A stretch of 64,000 bases of DNA from Chlorokybus atmophyticus (Eukaryota; Streptophyta; Chlorokybophyceae; Chlorokybales; Chlorokybaceae), in the NCBI GenBank assembly GCA_009103225.1, contig RHPI01002368.1:684760-748759 (forward strand). The letters run 5' to 3'. A program made the translations under genes and the position numbers. The notes beneath the pieces were generated by a model that was given only the letters and a program-made list of their open reading frames with translations, ran no database searches and was not told the origin of the DNA. Positions 9,381-21,394 of the stretch are shown one piece after another. Within the stretch, counting starts at the first letter, position 1, and each line of letters opens with the position of its first letter.

Positions 9381-11589
9381 AACAGTATGGAGAACTACAT
9401 GTGGCGGGTACTTCGGGGACCTCAGCCTCACTAAGGGGGGTGGGTGTAGCCTGTTCACTATGTACACATGTAGCTAGACATGCTAGTGTATGAGTAGAAG
9501 AAGGAGACATTGCATGAAGTTGCAGTGTTGTGTATGAGTAGCAGCATGTGAACATGTGCTAGAGTGTGTATCGAGGAGACATGGCGCGACAGTGAGCCCA
9601 CCTCAACGGCTGCAGTTCGTTGTTCTTCAAGGATGGCAGCAGAACGGTCCAGGATCCGGGTCCGTATCGCGGCCGTCTTGATCTCAATCTCTGCAGGGGT
9701 CAGGTTGACGATCACTAACTCAGGTTCCTCCTCCTCTGCTCTGTCAGTGGCTGCCGCTATAGACAATCCGGTAAGTGCAGCAGGAGTGGCAGGTGGAAAG
9801 ACGGCTGCTGGACTGTGCAGTGATGCATGTGCTATGGTACTGGCGAGCTCGCCATAGCCATCAACTCGATGCAGTTCAGCAACAGACTTCAAGACATCAT
9901 GTGCTTCATGGTCCACATACGGAGCAGCAATGTGAAAAGAGATCTCATGTTTCCAGTCTTGTTCATCAGAGCTTACTGTCGCATCTTGGAGTGGAACTTG
10001 CTGATGAATTCGTCCAGCAAGGTACGGAGAAGCGCAGGGACGTGGTTGAGCTGGAAGCCTCCCTCTCGTAGTCGACACTATCGGACGAGAGTGGGGAAGC
10101 TCGATGCCGTGGAGTGGAAAGGAACAGAGTGAAATCAGAGACAGCACGTGAGCCTCTGCTGCTACGATCGTTGCTCCCATCGCTGGTCCGCTCGTAGGTG
10201 AGGTTGGAGGTTGGGCTTCAGCTGCTGAGGTCACCCTCATCTATTGGAGAGAACCGGGTGGGCCTGCTCAGACATCTAGTCCAAAGGGGAAAGTGTATGT
10301 ATGCAGGGTAGAGTGTTTGTGCTCTACCGCCTGTCTTGATGCCGCTACCACTCACCACACTAGTGCTTATGTGCGCACTATGTAATGACAATGACAACGA
10401 ATGCCCAGGGATGTGTCCCCAGATACAGACTGCACTATCTGATGCAGAATGCAACACACTCACTTGAGCAAAGGGTGACATTGTGAGTCAACAAGCCATG
10501 ACGATAGGTAGTGCTGTTTACACAGTTATTTGCATTAGTGGAAAATGTGTTACACTGTTAAGTGAGGTGAATGAGCAAGCAACACGTGGATACTATGTCC
10601 TGACTGATGCCAACAAGCACACTGCAATCAGGCACACCAGGCTCATAGCGATGACAAGCACTATGCACACACGAGCATGCACAGGCTCTCACACAGTGAG
10701 GGGGTTCTTTGTAACCGGGATGGCGTGTTCGTAGTTCAGGTTGTTTCACAAGCTCTTAGCTTTGTTGAGATGGACGATGAGAAGCCTACACATACACATG
10801 TGTGCACGCCAACAGCAACACCAACATGGAGAAACCATGCACTACAGGACCTTAGCATATGCACATGCTACATCGTGACTAGCGACTCTACACCAACAAG
10901 AGTGTTTCAGAGTGTACAAGTCCGGGCTTTAGTACCCGCCAGCTACACATGCTTCTACTCTAGAAGCTACTGCGTCTAGCACACTCAACCTTAACCTGCG
11001 CTTTAAGTTGCTCCACGTAGCTAACTTCAAGAGCTTTTCAACATGCTGTCATACGTGCCATATGGCCAAGTAACCACCGAGCTGTCATCATTCTTCTAAC
11101 CACGCCTGAGTCTTCCAAATTCATGTCCGCGCCGCGCCTGGAACCTTCTCTGAACTCATGTCGACGCCTGGACCTTTTCGAGTCTTCGCCTGGAACCTTC
11201 TGGCGGCTATTCCTATGTAAAGGGCAAGCTGACTGACTGACCTATTGACCTGAATGTAGGAATATCCTCAACAAGCTTTCTCACAGTGTCACCAGCTAAT
11301 CCGGTGAACGCTGTAACTACTTATACAAGTCAAATCATGACTGTTTAGAACATAAGCTGACAATCATACCGAGGCTATTTCCACAGCAATTGTCACTCGA
11401 TATAGAACACAACTTATAACCGAACTCACAACTAAACAGCTACGCGCGGTGCCTATGTAGGCTATGGTCGCGAGCTACCCTGATGTCATGACCTAGCTAC
11501 TGGTCAAAGACGCATGCGCGTTGGTATGTTGGTAGGCCGGGCGACGGTTTTGATGTAGCCATGCCCGATGAAGGCTGGTATGTGTGGGC
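9381..11589. other. Region without a recognised gene; one long minus-strand ORF
   Basis: A minus-strand frame of 260 codons (10,240-9,458) is the only long one. Its centre is rich in Ala, Glu and Ile (ELVIVNLTPAEIEIKTAAI), with no motif I can name. It could be a fragment of another Gag or chance coding. After the Gag-Pro stop there is a purine tract AAGGGGGGTGGG (near 9,435) that could be a polypurine tract, but no LTR is evident. Around 11,100-11,215 a motif like GCCTGGAACCTTCT recurs three times. I see nothing else. Confidence 0.3.
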
Positions 11590-12921
11590 ATTAGGCATGA
11601 CGTTGCGCATGAAAGAGGTAAAGCAGCATGTGTTACGTTAATACACCTATCATAGCTGACTTGCCCGCTGACTCTAACTTGGTAGGGATCCTGGTAGGGA
11701 CATTGCTGCACACAAAATCGTCAATTGGGGTGATAACTGCAGCGTACAATTTAAGTGCGCAAAATAATTTGGACAGATAGCAAAGTTTGGAGTGCCTTTT
11801 CCCGCGACCTCTGCATCGGCTGTTGAATGCGAGGACAACGCTGCGGCTTATTGTCATATAAAGCTGGAGTGGCATTATCCTTGCCCTCAGCATGGTAAAG
11901 GAGAACACGACTGCCAGGGAGGAACATTAAAGCACCTTCTCGACAGGGCATTGCTGCAAGGAGAACAGATAGTGAATGCTGAGTCCGCAGCACATCACGC
12001 TAATGAGCACCTGGGCCGAGGAGCTGTTCCACGCATGTATCTCCAGAAGGCGAGGCGTGTGTGCGGAAGCGTTTTTTTCACCTTTCGGACATTGACTAGG
12101 TTGTGCATAAACCGGAAGGAAGCAATCACCGGACAGTGCCAGGCACTACGAAGTTCCAGGCCGTGCGAGGAACGGGTGAAGCGGACCGCTTCATGTCCCG
12201 TGCGCTCTCTTGCTTCTGTGTACCATGTGTCGAGGAGCTACACTCTAGATGCGTCAACAAGTGCGGAAGCAGCAGGTGCGTGACTGGAGATGATGAAGCG
12301 GAAGAGGCTGAGCAAGAGGTAAGCACTTCTCGGATCTTAGAAGTGCAGTAACTAAACATTTGGCACATGTAGCTGAATGTCTTGTGAGACAGTGCTGAGC
12401 CTGCAAGTTAATGAAGGTTCAGTATCCTGCATTGCTTGCTGCAAGTTAACGGACGTCCAGCATCTTGCAATGTGCTGATGAAGCAGGGTATTGCAGTTTT
12501 CGCAATCTGAGTGCTTGCTATCTTGCAGATGCTCATGCTAAACCAAGAGACGCTGGCATTAACCTTGAAGAAGGGGGATCTCTTCGTTATATCTTCAGTT
12601 AGGAGCGCTGAAGATCACGACAAAGATGCACCTTATTGGATCCTTCAATGTGTGGAGGAGGCAGAAAGAAATCGTCAATCCACAACCCGTGCGGACAGCT
12701 ACGGCAACAGGGTGCTGCCGGACACCCTCTACGTTACAGGAGTATACTTTCGGCGACTCACGCAACAACATGTCACAATTCAAATTTGTTGCCAAAACGG
12801 TCGTTGTGGTTCCTACCGCCTCAACCCCACAAAAAGGCAAGAGTACCAGCTTACTTCCTGCGGTGCGCACGCAAGGTCACGTTGGAGCGGGAGTCCACGA
12901 GTGAACGACTACCCGCAGTAA
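11590..12921 (+). pseudogene. Broken transposon-derived gene with an HGKGEHD motif
   Basis: Three plus-strand blocks in different frames look like one protein. Block 1 (about 11,730-11,990) contains CSVQFKCAK, then KLEWHYPC, then QHGKGEHD and a helical tail. Block 2 (about 12,130-12,310) has TKFQAVRGTGEADRFMSRALS followed by a Cys-rich CFCVPC..C...C cluster and an acidic tail. Block 3 (12,511-12,921) resembles a small beta domain with GDLFVISSVR, PYWILQCVEE and GVYFRR. An SDG-Q-K...HGKG--D arrangement with a later Cys cluster occurs in many uncharacterised transposon-derived eukaryotic proteins, which is family knowledge from memory. In-frame TAA and frame changes separate the blocks. Some gaps could be introns, so an intact spliced gene is not fully excluded. 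Confidence 0.45.
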
Positions 12922-14095
12922 GTCCAGGCTAAAGACATGGAAAGGTATAAGGGAGTTGTTTCGCATACGGGACGAGCTGCATGAGGCCATCCTTGAGGTG
13001 TTGCGAAGTAAATTAGCTAGGCTTGTACATTTGTTTGGCTAAGTGTAGATTGTTTACCAGATAATGCAAGTTGCTGCAGTGGATGTTGAATCATGTTTTT
13101 CGTGTATCATTTGCTGCCGTGGATGTCGCTTCATGTATCTTAAAGAGTTGGTATTGTAACTATCATCATGTCTTCATGTAGGAATTAGCTCAGTAGTTAT
13201 GATGAGTTTAATGTGCATTCGAGATAAAATCTTGTGCAAATTGCAATAACAGCTGTTTTCAGCCTATCCTAGGCCCGTCTTTATAACTTTGAAGCGCCCA
13301 AGCCATTTGCATAAAGTGTCCCCCCGGATCTTGCTACACGCCATGAGCTGTGTGTCGCATATAACTGGTGTATGAATTATGAGTTTATGAAGCGCACGAA
13401 ATGCGCGCCCATGAACTCAGAAACTCGTTAATGAGTCTTGAGACTCTTGTGCCCCTAGTGCCCTAGGAACTTGGGGGCACAAGCACTCATTGGAGTGAGT
13501 TGTGAGTCACAAGCTCTTTATACGATCGCTTGAAACCCTAGCACGTCGGCACCATCCTTGGCGTGGGTGGCGAGTGTGGTTTACTTTACACGTGTACAGG
13601 CTGCTCAGGCTTCGACCTCTGCATCGGCAGCCACAGCGCCATCGCCAAGTCAAAGATTGAAGAAGCGCGTGACTTTCGCACCTGGTTTAAAAGTAGTGGT
13701 TCCCAGCAGTTGTAGCCTAGCACCCTAGTGCAGACGTTGTGTATAAGTCATTTTATAACTATACAGTCGCGCATTTGTATTGTAATGCACTTGGGTGCTG
13801 GGCGTAGCCACCGTGCGATCAACCCATAGCGACCCCTCAGCATCACAGTATTTTCACCTTTAAAGAGGGCCACTTGTGCGTGGGGTGCGTGGTTGTTAGG
13901 CGTTGAAGGGGCTTTTCCCCTCGTTCCTATAAGTCGAGGGGTGGGGTGGGGTGGTGTTGTGCACGCACCGGTAGAAATGGCCCCCCAACAGTTTGGCCTT
14001 GCCCACAACAATTAAATGGAGATTCAGCTATAACTTGATTAGGGATGCATGCATTAGGGATGCATGCATATGTAAGCAACATATCAATGTTTGCA
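12922..14095. other. Non-coding stretch with a hairpin and G-rich tract
   Basis: No convincing gene. A 10-bp inverted repeat (CTTGTGCCCC / GGGGCACAAG) at 13,446-13,455 and 13,474-13,483 encloses an 18-nt loop. At 13,938-13,953 three GGGG runs separated by single T could form a quadruplex. Just before the copia element a 15-bp unit (ATTAGGGATGCATGC) occurs twice in tandem (about 14,037-14,067). Confidence 0.4.
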
Positions 14096-14100
14096 CTTTT

Positions 14101-14523
14101 TGTTGAGTCATTCCTACATACGATCAGCATCGACCCTCCACACAGGAGTAGAAGGTCGTAAGGACGAGCACTAGGTCCGGACTTAGCAAGATGGCGTCGT
14201 CGGACCAGACTCCGGATTTCAGACTGGAGCCTTACTAACTGCTTTGTATCTCCGCGTATACTTACTCATGTTGGGCGTGTAAGAGCTTGTTAAAAAGCTC
14301 TGGTTGTAAGAAAGACAACGCAGCTTAGAGCGCGTCAAAAGGCTGAGTATAGCTTACGCAGTGCTTGCAAACGTAGACGTGTGTGTAACTGGCTGGTATA
14401 AGAACCAGCGGACAACTTGTAATAGATGAATGTGATGTGACTTGTGTATGCTCTGGTGGCGGTAGCTCTGTCTCTGTGTGTCTATGCTTGCCTCAATCAC
14501 ATGTGCATGCTAGTCCTTTAATA
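14101..14523 (+). repeat. 5' LTR of the copia element
   Basis: 423 bp, beginning TGTTGAGTCATTCC and ending TTTAATA, where the 3' copy has TTCAACA. It matches the 3' LTR along its length; the only length difference I found is a 2-bp AG indel seven bases in. It contains a TATA-like GGTATAAGAACC segment near 14,395. By eye nearly all differences from the 3' LTR are transitions. Confidence 0.93.
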
Positions 14524-14648
14524 GGTTATGGGCCCACACTACGCTTGTGGAGTGTGAGACTAGCTTGAGTGCATAGTAGTTCTACACTACGGTAGCTTGG
14601 TAGCAGAGCCTTGGGTGTCAACTGCAAGTGAAGGCAGGCACGACAAAG

Positions 14649-15494
14649 ATGGAGGCGACCTACGACAAGGGGCAAATTGCAAAGCTGGATACCGACAACT
14701 ACAACACATGGTGCGTGGAGATGAAGGTCTTGCTCATCCACAAGAAGGTGTGGAAGTATGTTTATCCGAAGGCACCACCACCAACACCAGGAGCGAACAC
14801 TGTGTGGTCAGAGCATTCAGCAAAAGCACACTTTTTGCTTGTGTTGAACAGCAAACCGCATCACTTTCCCATGCTCACTGCATGTGAAGATGGTAGACAA
14901 GCTTGGGAAAAGCTATCAGCCGTTTTCAGAGCCAAGAACAATGCCAGAAAGTTGCATCTACGCAAGCAGCTCAGCGCACTCAGGAAGGAGGCAGCAGAAC
15001 CCATCACAAAGTATGTTGCGCGCGCGAGAGAGCTGTGGGCGGACCTCATCAACGTCGGCCACAACATGGGGGAGACGGAGGTAGTGCTGGCCATTGTTGC
15101 AGGGCTACCAGCAGAGTACGAGGTCGTCGCAACCCAGCTGGAGACGTCATCATCGGAGTTGACGTTAGACGATGTGCTACCGAAGCTGCTCACCGTGGAG
15201 CAGAGGGTTGTGAAGAAGGACGAGCAAGCGGATGTTGTCGCCTTCTACACCGGCAAGCACGCAAAGAAGAGCAACCATGAAGAGAAGTACAAGGGCAACA
15301 AGCCAGGCAATCCTCGTCGCAAAGACCTCACATGCCACTGGTGTGGTTGGAAGGGGCACATTGTGAAGGACTGTAGGAAGAAACAACAGGGGAAACCTAA
15401 AGCAAGCACCAGCAACACTGGCAACGAGCACCAGCACAAGGAGAAACATGTCGCCTTCACTGCATCCAGGTCGAGGGCGGGCACAGCTTTCTGA
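14649..15494 (+). CDS. Copia Gag with a single CCHC zinc knuckle
   Basis: Starts at the ATG at 14,649 and runs 281 codons to a TGA at 15,492-15,494. The N-terminal DTDNYNTWCVEMK and central LRKQLSALRKEA...AGLPAEYEVVATQLE stretches are typical of the copia UBN2/Gag family. A CCHC knuckle CHWCGWKGHIVKDC lies near residue 233. The protease begins immediately after the stop in the same frame (GVDSGCDRHL), so the TGA probably truncates a once-continuous gag-pol polyprotein and is not a natural end. The fragment at 23,973 has a similar start. Confidence 0.8.
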   Translation: MEATYDKGQIAKLDTDNYNTWCVEMKVLLIHKKVWKYVYPKAPPPTPGANTVWSEHSAKAHFLLVLNSKPHHFPMLTACEDGRQAWEKLSAVFRAKNNARKLHLRKQLSALRKEAAEPITKYVARARELWADLINVGHNMGETEVVLAIVAGLPAEYEVVATQLETSSSELTLDDVLPKLLTVEQRVVKKDEQADVVAFYTGKHAKKSNHEEKYKGNKPGNPRRKDLTCHWCGWKGHIVKDCRKKQQGKPKASTSNTGNEHQHKEKHVAFTASRSRAGTAF

Positions 15495-18400
15495 GGGGTG
15501 GACTCTGGCTGCGATCGTCATCTCACATCAAACAAAGAGGTGATAGAGGGCTACAGGAAGCTGACGTCCACAATGTGGCGGGCTTCGGTGGTGAAGTACT
15601 GGTGGCTGAGAGAGTTGGCAATGTGCGACTTCTGTGCAAGGTTGGTAACACACAGCGAGATGTGTTGTTACGAGACGTCCTGCATGTTCCGAAGGCTTTT
15701 GCGAGTTTGTTCTCTGTAAGAGTTACTGAGCACTTGGGAGTCGGGATAGTGTGCCGGAAGGGTGGCTGCACAGTTATCTTTGATGGGGTCGTGCACATGG
15801 TTGGAATCACTGATCCGGGAGGGCTCTACCATGTGGAGCAGCACTCTCAGGACATTGACATTCAAGCCATGGTGGTGAAGGACAAGGAGTTGCCAACATT
15901 GTGGCATCGAAGGTTCGGGCATCTCAGCTACATCAACCTCACTCGCCTTGTCGCTGACAAGATGGTTAAGGGCATTCCATCGCAATACATAAAACTTAAG
16001 AATGCATCAGGTGCACTTTGTGAACCATGCCTGGTTGCAAAGCAGCATGCTATGCCATTCCCATCATCCTCGTCTTGCGGTCAGCATCCTTGCGAGCTTG
16101 TGCACATGGATGTCTGTGGCCCTATGCGCATTGTGGCGAAGGGAGGGTCCAGGTACTTTGCTACATTCCTCGATGACTACAGCAAGCTATCCGTCATCTT
16201 TCCATTGACATTAAAGTCAGAAGTTGCTGGAGATGTGCGCACGGTTGTGGCCTTGTTGGAGACCCAGTCCAGCAACAAGATGAAGGCAATGAGGAGTGCT
16301 CGAGGAGGGGAGTACATTAACAAGGAGTTGAACGAGTTCTTTGCCAGCAAGGGCATACGCTACGAGACAACGGCACCCTACACCCCGCAGCAGAAATGGA
16401 GCAGCTGAACGCCTCAGCAGGACACTCTTGGAGCGTGTTTGAGCCATGCTCAACGACACAAAAATGGAAGACAATTTGTGGAAGGAGGCGGTATTCACTG
16501 CCAACTACATCCGCAACAGGTCTTCGGTGAGCTCAGAGCAGAAGACTCCGTGGGAGCACTTCTATGGAGTCACACCAGATGTGAGTGGTATGCGTGTGTT
16601 TGGATGCACGGCATATGCACTAGCGCCTGAACAGCTTAGGCACAAGTTGGAACCAGTCAGCAAGAAGGGCATCTTCGTTGGCTACGAGCCGGGTTCAAAG
16701 GCTTACAGGATCTTGCTGGAAGACACTCAGAAGATCATCGTGAGCAGAGAGGTGGCTTTCCATGAGGGATTATCACAACCAGAAGCAGGCTTCTGTTCGG
16801 GAGATGACGATGAAGTACAGCCACAGGAGCATCATAAGACAGTGGAGGCTGAGGGCGAGGCAGTCATCAACAACAAGGGCTAGCGAGACTCGGCTGTAGC
16901 AGGCCAGGAGAAGCCGCACCTACAGCAGGAGCACGCAGCTCGAAGATACCCAGTGAGGGAGAGAAAGGCACCTGACTTCTTACACAAGGCACACGTCGCC
17001 AGTGTGCACAATGAGGAGCCAAGCACCTACGATGAGGCATTGTTAGCACTAGATGCGGAGCAATGGCAGCGTGCTATAAATGAGGAGATCGCGTCACTCC
17101 ATGCCAACAACACTTGGTCACTCAAGCAGTTACCGCAAGGAGTGAAGACCATTCCAGTGAAATGGGTCTTCAAGGTGAAGCGTGATGGTCGGGGCAACAT
17201 TGAGCGCTACAAGGCAAGACTGGTGGCAAAGGGATTATTGCAGCAGGAAGGTGTGGACTTCAACGAAGTGTTTGCACCTGCAAGTAAGCATACCACCTTC
17301 CGTGCACTGCTAGTTGTGGTTGCTGCTGCGGACCTCAAGCTGCATCACCTCGATGTGAAGACTGCCTTCCTCTACGGAGAGCTGGAGGAGGAGATCTTTA
17401 TTGAGCAACCACCTGGATATGAAGAGGGGGAGAGAGGCACAGCGTGCAAGCTGAGCAAGGCTGTACGGGCTGCGACAGTCACCGCGTATGTGGCACATCA
17501 AGCTCACCAAAAAGCTGGAGGCACTTGGCTTCACCGCATCCTCTGTAGACCCTGGGCTCTTCTTCCATGTAGACAACAAGGTCTGGTGCTCATGTATGTG
17601 GATGATATTCTCATTACCGCCAGGCAGGTGCACCACCTGCAGGAGACGAAACTTGCTCTACAGCAAGCATTCTCAGTTCGTGATCTTGGAGAGGCCAAGT
17701 GGTTCCTTGGCATGGTGATTGAGCGCGACAGGGCTGCTCACGATCAAGATCAGTCAGGAGCAGACTCTGAGCAGACTCGTCACCAAGTTCGGGTTCACTG
17801 ATGCAGAGACCAAGACCACACCGCTGGCACTTGGCACTGCCCTCATCAAGGCAAAGGATGAGGAGGTACTCGATAAGGCTCAGTATCCATATGGTGAGCT
17901 GGTAGGCAGCATGCTCTATTTGGCAGTGTGCACACGTCCCAATGTTGCACATGCTGTGGGAGTACATGCTTACTACATGTCTGCACCGAGCATGGAGCAC
18001 TAGAGAGCAGCAAAGGGAGTACTACGCTATGTTGCTGGGGGCGCAACAGTTGGCATCAAGTATGGGAGCGGGAGCACTGAGTTGGAGGGCTACTGCAACT
18101 CGGACTTTGCTGGTGACCTCGACAGCAGGAGGTCCACTACAGGCTACATCTTAAAGATGAACGGAGGCGTGGTGAGCTAGAATAGCAGGCTGCAGCCAAC
18201 AACATCAGCATCTACATCAGAGGCTGAATACATGGCAGCGGCAGCAGCAGTGAAGGAGGCACTCTGACTTCGCAAGCTCACGGCAGACTTGGAGCACCCC
18301 ATGGCGTGCATCGTCATCAACTGTGACAACCAAGGAGCCATCAAGTTGTCGAAGCACCCTATTGCCTCGATAAGGACGAAGCACATTGATGTCATGCATC

Positions 18401-18543
18401 ACTTTGTGCGTGACAGAGTCACAAGGAAGGAGGTGGAGTTCCAGTACTGCAACACCGAGGGCATGCTAGCGGACTTCATGACAAAGCCATTGTCACCGCT
18501 CAAGTTCAAGACTTGTTGCGCAGGACTTGGCATCTGTGTTTGA
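15495..18543 (+). pseudogene. Copia pol (protease, integrase, RT, RNase H), multiply broken
   Basis: Protease remnant DSGCDRH lies just after the gag stop. A GAG-pre-integrase segment (LWHRRFGHLSYINL) and integrase core (HMDVCGPM, FLDDYSKLSVIF) lie in 15,575-16,408. The stretch that normally reads RSD-GGEY has Ala in place of the catalytic Asp (RSARGGEY). After a frame change, 16,446-16,883 carries MRVFGCTAYAL and the end of integrase. RT spans 16,953-17,801 (AINEEIASLHANNTWSL, VKWVFKVKRDG, YKARLVAKG, and the box LMYVDDILI) with a frameshifted middle (about 17,460-17,570). RNase H runs 17,719-18,543 in several pieces (NSDFAGD, TSEAEYMAA, TKHIDVMHHFVRD), with stops at 18,001, 18,178 and 18,266. 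It cannot be functional. Confidence 0.9.
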
Positions 18544-18564
18544 CTACAGAAGCAAGCGTTGGAG

Positions 18565-18989
18565 TGTTGAGAGTCATTCCTACATACAATCAGCATCGAC
18601 CCTCCACACAGGAGTGGAAGGTCGTAAGGACGAGCACTAGGTCCGGACTTGACAAGATGGCGTCGTCGGACCAGACTCCGGACTCCAGACTGAAGCCTTA
18701 CTAACTGCTTTGTATCTCCGCGTATACTTACTCATATTAGACGTGTAAGAGCTTGTTGGAAAGCTCTGGTTGTAAGGAAGACAATGCAGCTTAGAGCGCG
18801 TCAAAAGGCTGAGTATAGCTTACGCAGTGCTTGCAAACGTAGACGTGTGTGTAACTGGCTGGTATAAGAACCAGCGGACAACTTGTTATAGATGAATGTG
18901 ATGTGACTTGTGTATGCTCTGGTGGCGGTAGCTCTGTCTCTGTGTGTCTATGCTTGCCTCAGCTACATGTGCATGCTAGTCCTTCAACA
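18565..18989 (+). repeat. 3' LTR of the copia element
   Basis: 425 bp from TGTTGAGAGTC to TTCAACA, the perfect TGTTGA/TCAACA end pair. It lies about 20 bp after the last pol stop. The intervening AAGCAAGCGTTGGAG would be the polypurine tract, though it is only moderately purine-rich. It matches the 5' LTR except for about twenty substitutions and a 2-bp indel. Confidence 0.93.
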
Positions 18990-21390
18990 CTTTTTCCTGC
19001 TGTTGCCACAACTTCATTTGGTATCCAGCTGCCATTAAAGAAAAGTAGTTCGTGTGCATTAAGTTTGGTATTGTTTCTCTTAATCTAAATTTGGCCACAT
19101 CATGTACTAATTTCTGGTTAGATTATGTATTAAGGGGATTAATCCCAATGCGTGATCCAACCGGATGTGTTATAGCCGCAGTTTGTGGCCAAAACCAAAA
19201 AGTCACAATGTAGGGGAGCTTGCAGCTTCATCACCGATTTTGCACGGATGAACCTGTTGCGATATCAAGCCACAACCTACGACCTAAATGTTGACCGATT
19301 GGACTACGACGACACGAGACACCCTGCAACGCGTTTGTAAAGGTTATACCTTTACAGCGGCTGCCTCAATGATCTCACGTGCCGCAGTGCATGCATGCCA
19401 AGTTTATTGCATTCATGTATTACCGGTACGCAATGCATGTACCAACACCTGCATACAACAGCACTAGGCTACCCTAATCGGTAAACAATACATATAGGTG
19501 TAAAAATATGTATGTATATATATTATAGGTTGTAATATACTATGCTTATATATATATAACTCATGTATATATATATATATTATTATAACTCATGTATATA
19601 TATATTGTGTGTAAAGACACAATAGTGTATCATAATCAGAAATATTAATACATATATAACAACATAATATGGGACATGTTATATATATACATGTACATGT
19701 ATATGTGCTATATATAATCATGCATCCTAAACCCATATAGACACCTAGATTAGCAGCTAGGCACCGGCAGGTGGGTTTTAGACAAGTTGTCCACTTGCGG
19801 GTGGCCTGGGGACTCAAACCTAGTTTAGCGGCGCCAAGTATCCAATCATAGCGTTGATTGTAGGGCAAGCTGTTGCCATGAACTCCCTTTGTCACCTACC
19901 AAGTCGCGCCGATGCGTTTTTGCTGCGTGATCATCGATACCATTACTAAGGTAGGCCGCGGGTACTTGAAACGGCGATGTATTGATGATGAGCTGCACAT
20001 GATTGAGACAATTGTAATATTGCGATGTAACGACCGATGTTATACCTTTGAAATGGCTAGATGCATGCGTTATTAACGGAACCAACCAAACACGTGACAA
20101 AGATTCGTACCGGCTATCTTTCCAACCCAAATGCATTGTACTGTAAGCACAATGTTCCCACCGGCGTTATGGAAGTGGTCAACATTTGCATAAGCATTTT
20201 GTACAGGTTTTTGTCATGACCGTGTTTGTTGACAATTGTAACGCCCGGTCCCCAACATGGTTAGAGATCTGGTACGTAGTATGCGACTGGCTAATGGCCG
20301 TTTGTGACAGGCAATAACACATACAGGGATCAAACTATAAGTTAATAAGGGATCTTGCGAATCCCTAACGACATTCGCGCTGGATCTGTAATAAAGTTAG
20401 GGATCCGGCCAGACTTACCGAAACCCACTTCTACCGGTAACGTAGGTGTGTAAGGTCTCAACTACGTGACGTGTGTGTGCCTGGGGCTTGAGCTAAGTGG
20501 AGAGGGCGGTGGTCAACCTCTCCTCCCTTGGTCACCGACAATGCTTGATACGCCTATAAAGCAAGGCTCAAAAGGAATTACTTTAGGTAGTAAGTCAAAA
20601 TTCCGCTTCATGAGCGTGTGTAGTGCTTGTGAAGCGTGCTTATGCACGGTCTGCCCTTGAGCCCATGCGGCCTCGGGCATGATAAACTACACAAGGCACG
20701 AGTGAGCTAGCACAGATGCTCAGTGCTAAGCATGGCATGTCGCACAATCCGAGGGGACACTCTTGGTGCGATGTTAATGAAAGCTTGTATAAATTTCAAC
20801 TTATTTTTTTAACTCATCGAACACTTGGAGGCCTTCTTGATACTGAGTTGTGGAAACTCCATTAACTCTCACGTCTGCTAGCACATTTCATGATTTATTG
20901 AGTACATCACGGCCTCCAGTAGTTATTGAGTCATAGGAACTCCATTAGCTCCCACATCTGCTAGCATAGTATCGGTCCTCTGCTTCAAGGCGGCAGGATA
21001 TGGGAGTTCTATTAACTCCACGCTAGCGGCGCGCTCATACAATAAAATGCGGCATGCAATGTGACCGCCGGAATTGATTTCTTGTCATGCGGATAGGAGG
21101 CCAATTGCACCGCAAAAACAATTCAACGCAAATGTTGCGGCCAAAACAATTATGTTCACATTTATTGCATCTTGCCGCGGCAGGCAATGCCGCTCCATAC
21201 TTTGCACACATTACTGTCATTGCTTGCCATACGGCGTGGCCTAGTTCGCAGGGCGTTGAGCTCACAGCTCCGACGGCCGGCGTGCCAATCCACCTGCACG
21301 CGGCAAGCGTTCCATGCTTGAGTTTTTCAGCAATCTGCGCGCCAAACATGTTAATGCAACTAGCATAACTTGCAAAGTGCTTGCTAAGTG
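18990..21390. other. Gene-free region: AT-rich microsatellites and a degenerate triple repeat
   Basis: No credible coding sequence. 19,500-19,720 is very AT-rich with several TATATA runs. At 20,855-21,030 a unit around GGAACTCCATTAACTC-CAC-TCTGCTAGCA occurs three times in diverged form (near 20,850, 20,936 and 21,003), spaced by roughly 65-85 bases. It also contains GGGATC-CGAATCCC type short palindromes near 20,345-20,410. I see no tRNA or transposon ends. Confidence 0.4.
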
Positions 21391-21394
21391 GTAT

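Larger units (their letters stand above)
14101..18989 (+). mobile_element. Complete but decayed Ty1/copia LTR retrotransposon with 5-bp target duplication
   Basis: Two near-identical LTRs (14,101-14,523 and 18,565-18,989) bracket gag, protease, integrase, reverse transcriptase and RNase H in the Ty1/copia order (integrase before RT). The LTR ends form the short inverted repeat TGTTGA...TCAACA in the 3' copy. CTTTT stands directly before the element (14,096-14,100) and directly after it (18,990-18,994), as expected for a target-site duplication. Coding frames are broken in at least seven places. The element belongs to a copia family that also left a fragment at 23,750-24,196. Confidence 0.93.

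Noticed and set aside
9458-10240. Minus-strand frame of 260 codons as a host gene
   Set aside because: No motif, no start context and no partner exon; it lies among retroelement debris. Listed only as part of a gene-free region.
19740-19855. tRNA-like B-box GGTTTGAGTCC on the minus strand
   Set aside because: No matching A box or acceptor stem at the right distance; no cloverleaf.
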